In this document: piece by piece, positions 26,956 to 36,059 of the stretch
How positions within the stretch are numbered: position 1 is the stretch's first letter
How the letters are laid out: each line of letters starts with the position of its first letter
From: Pseudomonadota bacterium
GTDB lineage: Bacteria; Pseudomonadota; Gammaproteobacteria; UBA5335
Assembly (NCBI GenBank): GCA_034189865.1
Contig: JAXHTV010000001.1
Coordinates: 1 to 64,000 of the forward strand
DNA: 64,000 bases
Reading direction: 5' to 3'
Made by a program: the position numbers and the translations under genes
The notes under the pieces: model-generated
Told to the model about the DNA's origin: nothing
Seen by the model: only the letters and a program-made list of their open reading frames with translations
Databases searched by the model: none

Positions 26956-28310
26956 AGCGCATTTGGATCCCGCTGCTCGCACTTCTGGCATCGCCGATCG
27001 CGATCGGCGATGCCCTATCCTCAAACTGCCATACGGAAGACGCCGGTATCGTCTTGCCACCGGGATTTTGCGCCACGATCTTCGCAGACGGACTCGGGAC
27101 CGCACGCCATCTGGCGGTACGCGATAACGGAGATGTGTTGGTGATGAGCCCGGATACGGACGGCGGCACCTGGATGGGTAAGCCCCGGGTTTCGGGACGG
27201 GGCGTTGTGGTTGCGCTGCGCGATGAAGACGAGGATGGTCGAGCCGACCGGGCGCAGCGCTTTGGCCAAGGTCGCGGTACCGGCATCGCCTTATCCGAGA
27301 ACCATCTTTACCTGGGTCTTAACGACGCAGTGGTGCGCTATCGCATCGACCCGGACGCGTTTGTCCCGACCGGATCGCCGGAGGTTATCGTTCGTAGTTT
27401 TCCCTACCAGCTGCAGCATGCCGCAAAATCCTTGGCCCTGGACGGGGATGGCGGACTCTACGTGAACGTGGGCGCCCCCTCCAACGCCTGCCAGCGAATA
27501 CCCCGCACGCCCGGAATCGAAGGCAAGGACCCCTGCCCGCAAAGGGAGCTGCAAGCCGGAATCTGGCGCTTCGCCGCCGATCGAACAAACCAGCGCCACG
27601 GAACCGACGGCCACCGGCTGGCCGCCGGCGTGCGCAACGCCATAGCCTTGAGCTGGCGCGCCCAGGACGGACAGCTCTATGCCGTGCAACACGGACGCGA
27701 CCAACTCCACCAACTGTGGCCCGAATGGTATGACGCCGCCCAAGGCGCCGAGTTGCCGGCGGAAGAATTTCTGCGTCTGGATACCGGCAGTGACTTTGGC
27801 TGGCCCTATTGCTACTACGATCACCAGCGCGCGCAGCGAATGCTGGCGCCGGAGTACGGCGGTGACGGTCGCTTACATGAGCGCTGCGACAACTACCCAC
27901 CACCCATTGCCGCGTTCCCCGGACACTGGGCACCCAATGCCTTGGTGTTTTACGACCGGCAGGCGTTCCCGGAGACCTACCGCGACGGCGCATTTATCGC
28001 TTTCCATGGTTCGTGGAACCGCTCGCCACAACCCCAGCAGGGCTACCGGGTCACCTTTCTGCCGTTCGACGAGAGCGGCCCCAGCGGGCCACCCATCACC
28101 TTTGCGCACGGATTCGCCGGATCAGAAGCCATCAGCTCACCCCGTCAGGCCCGTTTTCGGCCCACGGGTCTGGCGGTGGCGCCGGACGGCGCGCTATTCA
28201 TCGCCGACTCCCAGCAGGGCCGTATCTGGCGCGTCCACTATCAACCGACAGCCGAGAAAACCGCCGCTCGATCAATATCAGGTTACCCAAAGACCTCCCC
28301 GGTGCCATAA
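26952..28310 (+). CDS. PQQ-dependent sugar dehydrogenase-like propeller protein
   Basis: The 452-residue protein begins with a signal peptide (residues 1-20, ending AIGDA), so it is periplasmic. It belongs to the soluble glucose/sorbosone dehydrogenase propeller family. Features include LPPGFCATIFADGLGTARHL, ALDGDGGLYVNVGAPSNAC, RNAIALSW, DTGSDFGWPYCY and FRPTGLAVAPDGALFIADS. Relatives oxidise sugars with PQQ, but many have unknown substrates. Several Cys residues suggest disulfides. It is co-translated with acpH, without an obvious functional link. Confidence 0.82.
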   Translation: MKRIWIPLLALLASPIAIGDALSSNCHTEDAGIVLPPGFCATIFADGLGTARHLAVRDNGDVLVMSPDTDGGTWMGKPRVSGRGVVVALRDEDEDGRADRAQRFGQGRGTGIALSENHLYLGLNDAVVRYRIDPDAFVPTGSPEVIVRSFPYQLQHAAKSLALDGDGGLYVNVGAPSNACQRIPRTPGIEGKDPCPQRELQAGIWRFAADRTNQRHGTDGHRLAAGVRNAIALSWRAQDGQLYAVQHGRDQLHQLWPEWYDAAQGAELPAEEFLRLDTGSDFGWPYCYYDHQRAQRMLAPEYGGDGRLHERCDNYPPPIAAFPGHWAPNALVFYDRQAFPETYRDGAFIAFHGSWNRSPQPQQGYRVTFLPFDESGPSGPPITFAHGFAGSEAISSPRQARFRPTGLAVAPDGALFIADSQQGRIWRVHYQPTAEKTAARSISGYPKTSPVP

Positions 28311-28373
28311 AATGGCTACACATCCATCACCATAATCGGCAAGCTCGCCCAATACGAGGAAGTGCGAAGCATC

Positions 28374-29372
28374 ATGAAAAAACGGGATATCTGCATCCTG
28401 GGGGGTACTGGGTTTGTAGGGCATCATCTGGCACAGGTTCTGTGTAACCGGGGACACCGGGTCAAGATCTTCAGCCGTCATCCACAGCGGCATCGTGACC
28501 TCAACGTCCTACCCAACGCCAAAGTCGTCGCCGCCGAGCTGAACGACGAATCGGCCTTGGCCCAGGCCTTCTCCGGCAGTGACGTCGTTATCAACCTGAT
28601 CGGCATCCTCAACGAGCGCGGCCACGACGGCAGCGGCTTTCGGTTAGCTCACGTCGAGTTGCCGGCACGTCTTTCCCGCGCCGCGGCCAAGGCGGGTGTT
28701 AAACAATTCCTGCACATGAGCGCATTAGGGGCGGACAGCGCCCGGGGTTCCAGTGATTATCTCCGCTCCAAGGGCGAAGGCGAGCAGCAAGTGCGCTTGA
28801 ATGCCGGCGACCGTACGGCCGTGACGATTTTCCGCCCATCGGTCATTTTTGGGCCGGGCGATGCCTTCATTAATCGCTTCGCGGGCATGTTGCGCCTGAT
28901 CCCCTTTGCTTTCCCCCTGCCAACTCCCGATACCCGCATGGCACCGGTTTACGTGGGTGATGTGGTCACGGCCATGGCCGATTGCATTGATCGCCGCGAT
29001 ACCCACGACCAACGTTTCAGCCTCTGCGGACCGAAGATTTATACCCTGAAGCAAATCCTCCAATTCACCGCCGAAACCGCCAGTGTGAAACGCTGGATCA
29101 TCGGTCTACCACCTGCGCTATCACGCCTGCAAGCGACCATCTTGGAGTATGTGCCGGGCAAGCCTTATTCGCTCGACAACTACCGCTCATCGCAGGTCGA
29201 CAGCGTTTGCGAGGACAACCACCTGGTGAGCTTCTTTCAACGGCAACCGGCGGCCATAGAGACCGTGATCCCCAGCTACCTCGGCCAGACCAGCAGCCGC
29301 GGCCGATTCGCGAACCTGGTTCGGCAAACACGTCATGAGTTCGGTCAACACCGAGAAACCGGTCAAAGCTGA
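28374..29372 (+). CDS. Complex I NDUFA9-like NAD(P)-binding protein
   Basis: The ATG at 28374 lies 11 bases after GAGGAAG and gives 332 residues. An N-terminal Rossmann motif ILGGTGFVGHHLAQVL (residues 6-21) begins an atypical SDR fold, followed by VINLIGILNERG, FLHMSALGAD and FRPSVIFGPGD. This matches the NDUFA9-like family, related to the mitochondrial complex I accessory subunit. In bacteria these are standalone quinone- or nucleotide-sugar-type reductases of unclear role. No nuo genes are nearby. cca follows after 31 bases. Confidence 0.85.
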   Translation: MKKRDICILGGTGFVGHHLAQVLCNRGHRVKIFSRHPQRHRDLNVLPNAKVVAAELNDESALAQAFSGSDVVINLIGILNERGHDGSGFRLAHVELPARLSRAAAKAGVKQFLHMSALGADSARGSSDYLRSKGEGEQQVRLNAGDRTAVTIFRPSVIFGPGDAFINRFAGMLRLIPFAFPLPTPDTRMAPVYVGDVVTAMADCIDRRDTHDQRFSLCGPKIYTLKQILQFTAETASVKRWIIGLPPALSRLQATILEYVPGKPYSLDNYRSSQVDSVCEDNHLVSFFQRQPAAIETVIPSYLGQTSSRGRFANLVRQTRHEFGQHRETGQS

Positions 29373-29403
29373 GCCGGACCGAGATTGCGCCTAGGTGGTC
29401 GCG

Positions 29404-30558
29404 TTGGAAACCTACCTGGTAGGCGGTGCGGTCCGCGACGCGCTGCTCGGCTTGCCTGTCCATGAGCGAGACTGGGTGGTCGTCGGGGCCACGCCGGAAG
29501 AGATGAAAGCGCGCGGATTTCTGCCGGTGGGCAAGGACTTCCCGGTCTTTCTCCACCCCAAGACGCGGGAGGAGTACGCCCTGGCCCGGACTGAGCGCAA
29601 ATCGGGGCCCGGCTATCACGGGTTTACCTTCTACGCGGCGCCGGATGTCACCTTGGAGCAGGATCTGCGCCGGCGCGACCTGACCATCAACGCCATGGCC
29701 CGCGCCCCCGACGGAACCCTGATCGATCCCTACGAGGGACAGCGCGATCTCAAAGCCCGGGTGCTACGCCATGTTTCACCGGCCTTCAGTGAAGACCCGC
29801 TGCGGGTCTTACGGGTCGCGCGCTTCGCCAGTCGGTTTTCACCACTGGGCTTTCGCATCGCCAAAGAAACCCAGCGATTGATGGTCGCCTTGGTCGAAGC
29901 CGGCGAGATCCACGCCCTGGTCCCGGAGCGGGTATGGCGGGAAATGGAACGGGCATTGGGAGAAGCGGCGCCGCACGTATTCTTCGAGGTGCTTCTGGAA
30001 TGCGGCGCTTTGGCCGTGCTGATGCCGGCGCTGGCCAACGCCCTAGAATATGACCGCCGGGCGCTTGATGCACTTCGTCTCGCCGCAGAGCGCGGTCACA
30101 AGCCCTCTATCCGCTATGCGGCGCTACTGGAATTCGCGCTGGACGACGAAACCCACGTACGCACGGAGAGCAAACGGGTGAAAGCACCGAATACCTTCGT
30201 GGACCTGGCGACCCTGGCCGCACGCCACCGCGACTCGATACACCAAGTGATGGCGAGCAATCCCGAAAGGCTACTGAGCCTGCTGGAGGCGGTGGATGCA
30301 TTTCGGCGCCCACAGCGCCTGGATGATCTGCTGGCGGTTTTGCGAACCGACGCCACCATTCGCGCCAAGGCCGACGATTATCCCCAGGAAAAACGCCTGC
30401 TGGCGGCCTTGACGGCCGCACGGCAAATCAAAGGTCAGACATTGGCCGAGCAGGGTTTTTCCGGGCCGGGGTTGGGTGAGGCTTTACACCGGGCACGCCG
30501 CGATGCCATCGGCGCGCTGGAAAGCTCAGAAAACGACCAGCAACAGCAAGCCGAGTAG
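29404..30558 (+). CDS. cca: CCA-adding tRNA nucleotidyltransferase, HD domain degenerate
   Basis: Cca adds or repairs the 3' CCA end of tRNA. I choose TTG at 29404, five bases after AGGTGG, because METYLVGGAVRD then aligns with E. coli MKIYLVGGAVRD. GTG at 29395 is the alternative. The class II head is complete: GLPVHERDWVVVG, EEYALARTERKSGPGYHGF, RRDLTINAMARA and FSEDPLRVLRVARFASRF. The C-terminal region of the E. coli enzyme has an HD phosphohydrolase motif. Here the corresponding stretch (about residues 215-285) reads ALLEFALDDETHV with no HD pair, and the protein is about 28 residues shorter. Confidence 0.93.
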   Translation: METYLVGGAVRDALLGLPVHERDWVVVGATPEEMKARGFLPVGKDFPVFLHPKTREEYALARTERKSGPGYHGFTFYAAPDVTLEQDLRRRDLTINAMARAPDGTLIDPYEGQRDLKARVLRHVSPAFSEDPLRVLRVARFASRFSPLGFRIAKETQRLMVALVEAGEIHALVPERVWREMERALGEAAPHVFFEVLLECGALAVLMPALANALEYDRRALDALRLAAERGHKPSIRYAALLEFALDDETHVRTESKRVKAPNTFVDLATLAARHRDSIHQVMASNPERLLSLLEAVDAFRRPQRLDDLLAVLRTDATIRAKADDYPQEKRLLAALTAARQIKGQTLAEQGFSGPGLGEALHRARRDAIGALESSENDQQQQAE

Positions 30559-31320
30559 CAAACGATAAACCACGAACGGCAACATACCGACCCGCTCGAC
30601 CAAACGCAGAAAGAAATCGATGGTCAGATAGGCCGTGACCGCCGAGATCAAGCCACCGACCAATAAAGCCCGCCAGTCGAACAAGCTCGGGTCCGCCCAC
30701 AACTTGGCACCCTCGTAACCGCCGGCCAACACGATGACCGGCACGGCCAGTAGGAAGGAAAAACGAGCCGCCGCCGTTCGACTGAGCCCCATCGCCAAAC
30801 CGGCCGTCATGGTGATACCGGAGCGCGAGGTCCCGGGGATCAAAGCCAAGGCCTGCGCGACACCGATTACCGCGACATCCCTCAGCGTCACACCGTATTC
30901 GCCTCGATCACCGCGGCCTGTCCGGTCGGCCCACCACAGCAACAATCCGAAGACGATGGTTGCCCAAGCGATGACGGTCGGGGAGCGTAAGTAAGTCTCT
31001 ACCCAGTCATCGGCCAACAGCGCCGCCAGACCCACCGGAATGGTCGCCAACACCACCGCCCAAGCCAGACGGGCATCGGCCGTCATGCCGCGGCCGATCA
31101 TGGATCGCAGCCAGTCACGCAGCATTCTTGCCAGCTCGTGCCGAAAATAGACCACCACCGCGAGCAAGGTTCCCAGATGAACCGCCACATCGAACATCAA
31201 GCCTTGGTCCTCCCAGCCGGCAAGCACCGGAACCAAAATCAGGTGCGCGGAACTGGAGATGGGTAAAAACTCGGTAAGTCCCTGAAGCAGGGCCACGATC
31301 CAGAGGGCAAATGATTCCAT
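30526..31320 (-). CDS. uppP: Undecaprenyl-diphosphatase
   Basis: UppP recycles undecaprenyl diphosphate to the monophosphate lipid carrier at the inner membrane. The polytopic 264-residue protein has the two signature motifs LTEFLPISSSAHLIL near residue 14 and PGTSRSGITMTAGL near residue 160. The ATG at 31320 follows GAGGA by four bases. Upstream in-frame codons are unconserved. Its 3' end overlaps the convergent cca gene by 33 bp. It could supply carrier lipid for the two glycosyltransferases at 33376-35852. Confidence 0.95.
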   Translation of the reverse strand: MESFALWIVALLQGLTEFLPISSSAHLILVPVLAGWEDQGLMFDVAVHLGTLLAVVVYFRHELARMLRDWLRSMIGRGMTADARLAWAVVLATIPVGLAALLADDWVETYLRSPTVIAWATIVFGLLLWWADRTGRGDRGEYGVTLRDVAVIGVAQALALIPGTSRSGITMTAGLAMGLSRTAAARFSFLLAVPVIVLAGGYEGAKLWADPSLFDWRALLVGGLISAVTAYLTIDFFLRLVERVGMLPFVVYRLLLGLLLLVVF

Positions 31321-31372
31321 GCGATCCTCAAAGTCCATGTATGACGGGGTGTAGACGGCGACGCCAGATAAT

Positions 31373-32587
31373 CTAGCGGGCAAACGGATAGAGCCGATCG
31401 CGCAAATCTCTATGATGCATCCCCGAGAGGGCAGGCACATCGCCCTTGGATAAGGCCATCACCTTGAATCGCTCGCCCATCTCCCCCGGCAGGAGCAAGC
31501 GCTTCGCGCCCTGAGCCAACTCGTACTGAGCCACGGCATCGTCCGCCGCGGCGGCCAGGTAGCGCTCCATGCCCGAGCCCAGTAAAAAGTGCGCCTGAGT
31601 CGTGTAGCCAGACACGTCTAACCCCTGTGCCAGAGCGGCTTCTGCCAGCGCGGTAAAATCAACCCAGGCCGTGATGTCCTGCAACCCGGGCCAAAAGTAC
31701 GGGTCATCATGTGCGCGATGCCGGTAGTGGCACCTCAATGTGCCACAGCGTCGCTGTGGCTGATAGTACTCATGACGCGCCATCCCGTAGTCAATGAACA
31801 AAAGCACACCCTGAGACAAGCATCCGGCGACCGTCGCGAGCCATGGCGCCAAGTTCACGTTAATCTCGGATTGATAGCCCTCGGGCAAATCATATCCCAG
31901 CGCGGTTTCGAGACCCTGCAAGCGCTCAATCAGCACCTTATCGGCTGGTTTGGGCGCATCCTCGAAACCATCGGGGCCGAGGCTTACGCCGATCTCTTCC
32001 CACCCGGCTTCGGTCCTTTTAAACCGTTTGACCACCAGCGCATCGATAATCTCGTTGCCCACCACCACACCGGCGAAGGGCGCCTCGGGCGGACCATCGA
32101 GCCACCGCACTCGGGAGGCCAAATCCGGCGCTTGCTGCCTGAGCACGTCGTGCTGCCGCTGCCGCAAGTCCGCACTGACTTCGACGATAAGGTAACAATC
32201 GGGAAGGCAATCCAAACGGGCCAGTGTACGGAGCATTTCAACGGCCATTTTTCCTGTACCCGCGCCGAGCTCCATCACCGTGCGCTCGCCGGCAGGCAAC
32301 GCGCGCAACGCCTCGGCGCATTGATCCGCCAGACAACGCGCAAACAAGGGCGACACCTCCGGCGCCGTGATGAAATCCCCTTCGGCACCGAACTTTCTCG
32401 CCCCGGCACTGTAGTAACCCAAACCGGGGGCGTATAGCGCCAGAGACATATACCGATCGAAGCCGATCCAACCGCCGGCCCGACTTATCGCTTCACCAAT
32501 ATGGTGTTTGAGTCGGTCACTGTGCGAGCGCGCGTCAGCACAGGGCTGCGGCAAGCCGGAATCGGTGTGGATCATCGGTGGTACCAT
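31373..32587 (-). CDS. MidA-type SAM-dependent methyltransferase
   Basis: The 404-residue protein matches the DUF185/MidA family (PF02636). It shows the N-terminal YMSLALYAPGLGYYSAGARK, GDFITAPEVSPLFARCLA near residue 70, the SAM motif VMELGAGTGKMAVEML near residue 105 and GNEIIDALVVKRF near residue 180. Its eukaryotic relative methylates a complex I subunit, NDUFS2. The bacterial substrate is not established. An alternative ATG four codons in (32575) is possible. It is divergent from the pteridine-reductase-like gene, with only 33 bp between the starts. Confidence 0.88.
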   Translation of the reverse strand: MVPPMIHTDSGLPQPCADARSHSDRLKHHIGEAISRAGGWIGFDRYMSLALYAPGLGYYSAGARKFGAEGDFITAPEVSPLFARCLADQCAEALRALPAGERTVMELGAGTGKMAVEMLRTLARLDCLPDCYLIVEVSADLRQRQHDVLRQQAPDLASRVRWLDGPPEAPFAGVVVGNEIIDALVVKRFKRTEAGWEEIGVSLGPDGFEDAPKPADKVLIERLQGLETALGYDLPEGYQSEINVNLAPWLATVAGCLSQGVLLFIDYGMARHEYYQPQRRCGTLRCHYRHRAHDDPYFWPGLQDITAWVDFTALAEAALAQGLDVSGYTTQAHFLLGSGMERYLAAAADDAVAQYELAQGAKRLLLPGEMGERFKVMALSKGDVPALSGMHHRDLRDRLYPFAR

Positions 32588-32620
32588 AAGGAGCTTTAAT
32601 CGTGGCTGCTGCGGACGAGT

Positions 32621-33382
32621 ATGCAGAATAAACCAAGCGCTTTAGCGGGCAAAACAGTCTTGGTGACCGGTGCTGCGCGCCGCATCGGTGCCGAGATCGC
32701 CCGTGATCTTCATGCCGCGGGCATGAACGTGATTTTGCACTACGGCCGTTCTGCGGCCGCCGCCGATGCCCTGCGCCAGGAATTGGAGCAGCAACGGTCA
32801 AATTCCGTGGCGACCTGCCAAGCGGATTTGCTGGACTTGCAGGCGATCGACGCACTGTCCCGATCCGCCGCCGAAGCCTTCGGACAGCTCGATGCACTGG
32901 TCAACAACGCATCGACGTTCTATCCCACACCCGTTGGCGACACCCTGGCCCACCATTGGGACGACCTCGTCGGCACCAATCTGAAAGCACCCTATTTTCT
33001 GATTCAAGCCCTGGCGGCGCCCCTACGCGAAACACAAGGCAGCATTGTCAACATTGTGGACATCCACGCCGAGCGCCCCCTCAAAGAGCATCCAGTTTAC
33101 TGCGCCGCCAAAGCCGGGCTTGCCATGCTCACCCGGTCGCTGGCGCGAGAGTTGGCGCCTGAGGTGCGGGTCAACGCCGTCGCGCCGGGCGCCATTCTCT
33201 GGCCCGAATCGGGCAGCACCGAATCGGCCGACGTCCGCACGGAGATATTGAATCGCATCCCCTTACAGCGCACCGGCGCCCCCTCGGACATCGCCCGAAC
33301 GGTTCATTTTCTCATTGCCGAAGCACAATACGTCACCGGCCAGATCATCCCCGTTGACGGTGGCCGCAGCCTGGGTCACTGA
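32621..33382 (+). CDS. Pteridine reductase-like SDR (FolM type)
   Basis: The 253-residue SDR has the variant cofactor motif TGAARRIGAEIA (residues 16-27), where the Arg pair marks the pteridine reductase and FolM group. NNASTF lies near residue 92 and the catalytic YCAAKAG (Tyr-x3-Lys) near residue 161. The end DVPDGGRSLGH-type loop reads IIPVDGGRSLGH. FolM reduces dihydromonapterin or dihydrofolate with NADPH, and the specific pterin here is not determined. Its 3' end overlaps that of the convergent glycosyltransferase by 7 bp. Confidence 0.85.
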   Translation: MQNKPSALAGKTVLVTGAARRIGAEIARDLHAAGMNVILHYGRSAAAADALRQELEQQRSNSVATCQADLLDLQAIDALSRSAAEAFGQLDALVNNASTFYPTPVGDTLAHHWDDLVGTNLKAPYFLIQALAAPLRETQGSIVNIVDIHAERPLKEHPVYCAAKAGLAMLTRSLARELAPEVRVNAVAPGAILWPESGSTESADVRTEILNRIPLQRTGAPSDIARTVHFLIAEAQYVTGQIIPVDGGRSLGH

Positions 33383-35082
33383 CCCGACGGAGTGCCTTGA
33401 TCAGGACAAGGGAGGACTATTTGGGCGTTCACCAGGTACCAGCGCTCACGGTGCGCCAAGCCCACGAACTCGGCCGCCGACGAGTCGAAACACGGAGATA
33501 AGTGTTCATCGGGCAGCAACACCCAGCGCTGATCGCCCTGCCTAAGCCAGTTGATCGCCTCCTGGACCTCCGCGCGCCGATCACGCGCGCGAAAGCCGAA
33601 ATTCACCACGGGCCGATCGGCCTGATAGAGAAACTGCTCCCGCCAATCGACCAGTCCCAGCTCACCCCCATCGCCCATACGTTGGGCCACTTCCTGCATC
33701 AAGGCGCGCCCCGAGCGAACCGAATCGAAGTTGGGATAAACCCAAAGGCCATAGACCAGCCACATGGCCAACAGCCAAGCCAACAACGCCTGCCCCCCGA
33801 GCGACGGCCGGCGAGCCAGCACGGCAAGCAATGCCGCAGCAGCCAAGGCGATCAAAGCCGGCCAGGGTTCAAATTGGTGTTTCGCTACCAGTTCAACGCC
33901 GGCACTCGGGTCGATCCACAAAAAGTAGGCTGCGGCGCCCGCGAAGGTGAGCCCGAACACCAACACCAAGGACCAGCTGAGATAGTGAATCGCCCTTCCC
34001 GCCCACAAGGTTGGCAACATGGGCGCCGCGGCAAGCACCGCCACCGGCAGCGCCGGCAGAACATACAGCCCGCGCTTGCCCGGGCTCAAGCTGAAAAACA
34101 GCACCACCAGTCCGACGTATCCCAGCAACACGACAAAACGGCCATCGCGCACCCGGAGCTGCCGCCACCAGCGGGGAACCAGCCAGAACAACAGCACCGA
34201 CAGCGGGAACCAGAACAGCGGAATGACTTCAGTCAGGTAATACCACGGCGGCTTGATGTGCCCCCAGGAGCGAGCATAGCGCTCCACCGTTTGCCGGAAT
34301 AACAAATCGTCCCGATAGGCCGAATACGCTGGATCGCTGCTAAACGCCACCGCCAGCAGCATCGGGATACCCCAAACGCCCACCGCGCCAAGGAGCACCA
34401 ATGGTGCCCACAGCCAGCGAGACGACACAATAGGAACCGGCGCAAGATGGGAACCGTTCATCGCCCGCGCCAACACGAACGGAATCAACGCGAAAACCGG
34501 CAGAAAACCCACGCCTTTGGTGATAATGCCCAAACCCATGGCGGCAAAGGCTGCGTAGCACCAGCGCCATTGCGGCCCCAACAACACATGGCGAGCCAGT
34601 CCGTAAAAGGCCAGCGTGGCCCAAAAACAGAGAAAAGCGTCGATTTGCGCGGTGCGGCCTTGCACGGCGAATTGCACCGTAAAGGCCAGCAATATCGCCC
34701 CCATCAGACCGGCCCTTGGACCCCACAACCGCCGCCCCAAATCGTAGGTCAGGTAGACCGTACCCAAGGCCGCCAGCAGCGAGGGCAACAGAAAAGCAAT
34801 CGACATATGGCCGGTCAAGAGGTAACTGACGGCGATGGCCCACATAAAAAGAGGCGGTTTATCCGGGTAGAGGTGACCACCAATGCGCGGCAGTAACCAT
34901 TCACCGCTCTCTACCATCTCCTGGGCAATCTGGGCGAATCGAGGCTCATCGGCGGGCCACGGATCCCGGAGGCCAATGCCCGTCCCCACCAGCAATAAAA
35001 CCAGAACCGTCAGCAACAGCCAGTGGCGAACGTAAGACGCCGAACTTTCCGAGTTGGGAGGGGAAACGTCTAATGGAGTCAT
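33376..35082 (-). CDS. GT83-family (ArnT-like) membrane glycosyltransferase
   Basis: The 568-residue protein has about eleven to twelve membrane spans. A large external loop holds the GT83/ArnT signature DEPRFAQIAQEMVESGEWLL, followed by YPDKPPLFMW, near residues 45-75. Such enzymes transfer a sugar from undecaprenyl phosphate to lipid A or another periplasmic acceptor. The gene follows a GT2 enzyme by 32 bases. That enzyme would make the lipid-linked donor, an ArnC/ArnT-like division of labour. No other arn genes are present, so the sugar need not be aminoarabinose. Confidence 0.85.
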   Translation of the reverse strand: MTPLDVSPPNSESSASYVRHWLLLTVLVLLLVGTGIGLRDPWPADEPRFAQIAQEMVESGEWLLPRIGGHLYPDKPPLFMWAIAVSYLLTGHMSIAFLLPSLLAALGTVYLTYDLGRRLWGPRAGLMGAILLAFTVQFAVQGRTAQIDAFLCFWATLAFYGLARHVLLGPQWRWCYAAFAAMGLGIITKGVGFLPVFALIPFVLARAMNGSHLAPVPIVSSRWLWAPLVLLGAVGVWGIPMLLAVAFSSDPAYSAYRDDLLFRQTVERYARSWGHIKPPWYYLTEVIPLFWFPLSVLLFWLVPRWWRQLRVRDGRFVVLLGYVGLVVLFFSLSPGKRGLYVLPALPVAVLAAAPMLPTLWAGRAIHYLSWSLVLVFGLTFAGAAAYFLWIDPSAGVELVAKHQFEPWPALIALAAAALLAVLARRPSLGGQALLAWLLAMWLVYGLWVYPNFDSVRSGRALMQEVAQRMGDGGELGLVDWREQFLYQADRPVVNFGFRARDRRAEVQEAINWLRQGDQRWVLLPDEHLSPCFDSSAAEFVGLAHRERWYLVNAQIVLPCPDQGTPSGQ

Positions 35083-35114
35083 AGAAGCCGCCTAATCGAA
35101 GGGCCTATCGCCTA

Positions 35115-35852
35115 CTATTCCTCACTGACCTGCTGCGGTGAACGGGCACGCCGGTTGAGCCAGATCATCCCCAACAGGTCCACCAGTCCGACCCACAACC
35201 GGTTGTTGAGTCCGTACTTGGAGCGACCCGCCACTCGCGGACGGTGATCGACTGGAACCGATACCACTTGGCCACCCGCGCGGATGACCAGGGCCGGAAT
35301 GAATCGATGCATGTGATCGAAATAGGGTAGACGAAGAAACAACTCACGCGGCAACAGCTTCAAACCGCACCCGGAATCCGGGGTATTGTCGTTGAGCAAA
35401 CCACCGCGAACCGTATTTGCAACCCGCGAAGAAATCCGCCGTAACCAGGTGTCCTGGCGGGATACGCGGTGGCCATTGACCAACACGTTCGAATCAGCGG
35501 TGCCCGGAAGGCCGACTCTGGCCAAGAGTTTGGGGATATCAGCCGGATTGTTTTGCCCATCCCCGTCCAAGGTGGCGATCCAAGGCGCGCGCGCATGGCG
35601 AACACCGGTGGCGACGGCGGCCGATTGGCCGGCGTTTCGGGCATGCCGCAGCAGCCGCAAATGATCGCCGAGCTCGACGCGTGCGGCGAGAATACGCTCC
35701 GCGGTGGCATCGGAACTGCCATCGTCAACAAAGATCATCTCGAAAGGTATGACACCCTTGAGGGCTGCGTGGATTTCAGCCGCTAGATTCGCGACGTTTT
35801 CGGCTTCATCCTTGACGGGGATAACGACGGACAATTCGGGTTGAATCGGCAT
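35115..35852 (-). CDS. GT2 glycosyltransferase (dolichol/undecaprenyl-phosphate sugar synthase type)
   Basis: The 245-residue GT2 enzyme has the nucleotide-sugar region VIPVKDEAENVANLAAEI, the metal-binding DGDGQNNPADIP near residue 95 and the DPM-type segment RRISSRVANTVRGG. It lacks the two C-terminal membrane spans seen in GtrB or ArnC and ends with a moderately hydrophobic helix. The likely reaction is transfer of a hexose or modified sugar to undecaprenyl phosphate at the cytoplasmic face, supplying the ArnT-like protein downstream. Confidence 0.85.
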   Translation of the reverse strand: MPIQPELSVVIPVKDEAENVANLAAEIHAALKGVIPFEMIFVDDGSSDATAERILAARVELGDHLRLLRHARNAGQSAAVATGVRHARAPWIATLDGDGQNNPADIPKLLARVGLPGTADSNVLVNGHRVSRQDTWLRRISSRVANTVRGGLLNDNTPDSGCGLKLLPRELFLRLPYFDHMHRFIPALVIRAGGQVVSVPVDHRPRVAGRSKYGLNNRLWVGLVDLLGMIWLNRRARSPQQVSEE

Positions 35853-36005
35853 AATGATAGCTGGTCAACGAACGGAAAAGGTCAAGCCCAATGGAAGCGG
35901 GCAAAGCATATCAGATTTCTTCGCGAACACATGCCATCGACGAGTAAATCCGGGTCACTGACCAGCAAATAGGCCAAGTATCACGCGGCGCCGCCCTGCT
36001 AAAAA

Positions 36006-36036
36006 AATGGGCGCCTTCCGTGGGAAAGCGCCCATT
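36006..36036 (-). terminator. Terminator of the leftward acyl-CoA dehydrogenase operon
   Basis: AATGGGCGC (36006-36014) pairs with GCGCCCATT (36028-36036). Seven As precede the stem on the plus strand, so leftward transcripts end in a U-run. It lies 24 bases after the stop of the dehydrogenase gene at 36060. Confidence 0.85.
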
Positions 36037-36059
36037 TCAATTGGACGATGGCGCTCCAC

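Noticed and set aside
30526-30558. Overlap of cca and uppP 3' ends as a possible regulatory antisense device
   Set aside because: A 33-bp convergent overlap is ordinary in a compact genome. No terminator or conserved element was seen within it.
33502-34302. Open frame of 266 codons antisense to the ArnT-like gene, rich in Gln and Pro
   Set aside because: The low-complexity composition is the mirror of the membrane-protein codons. The sense frame has full family motifs.
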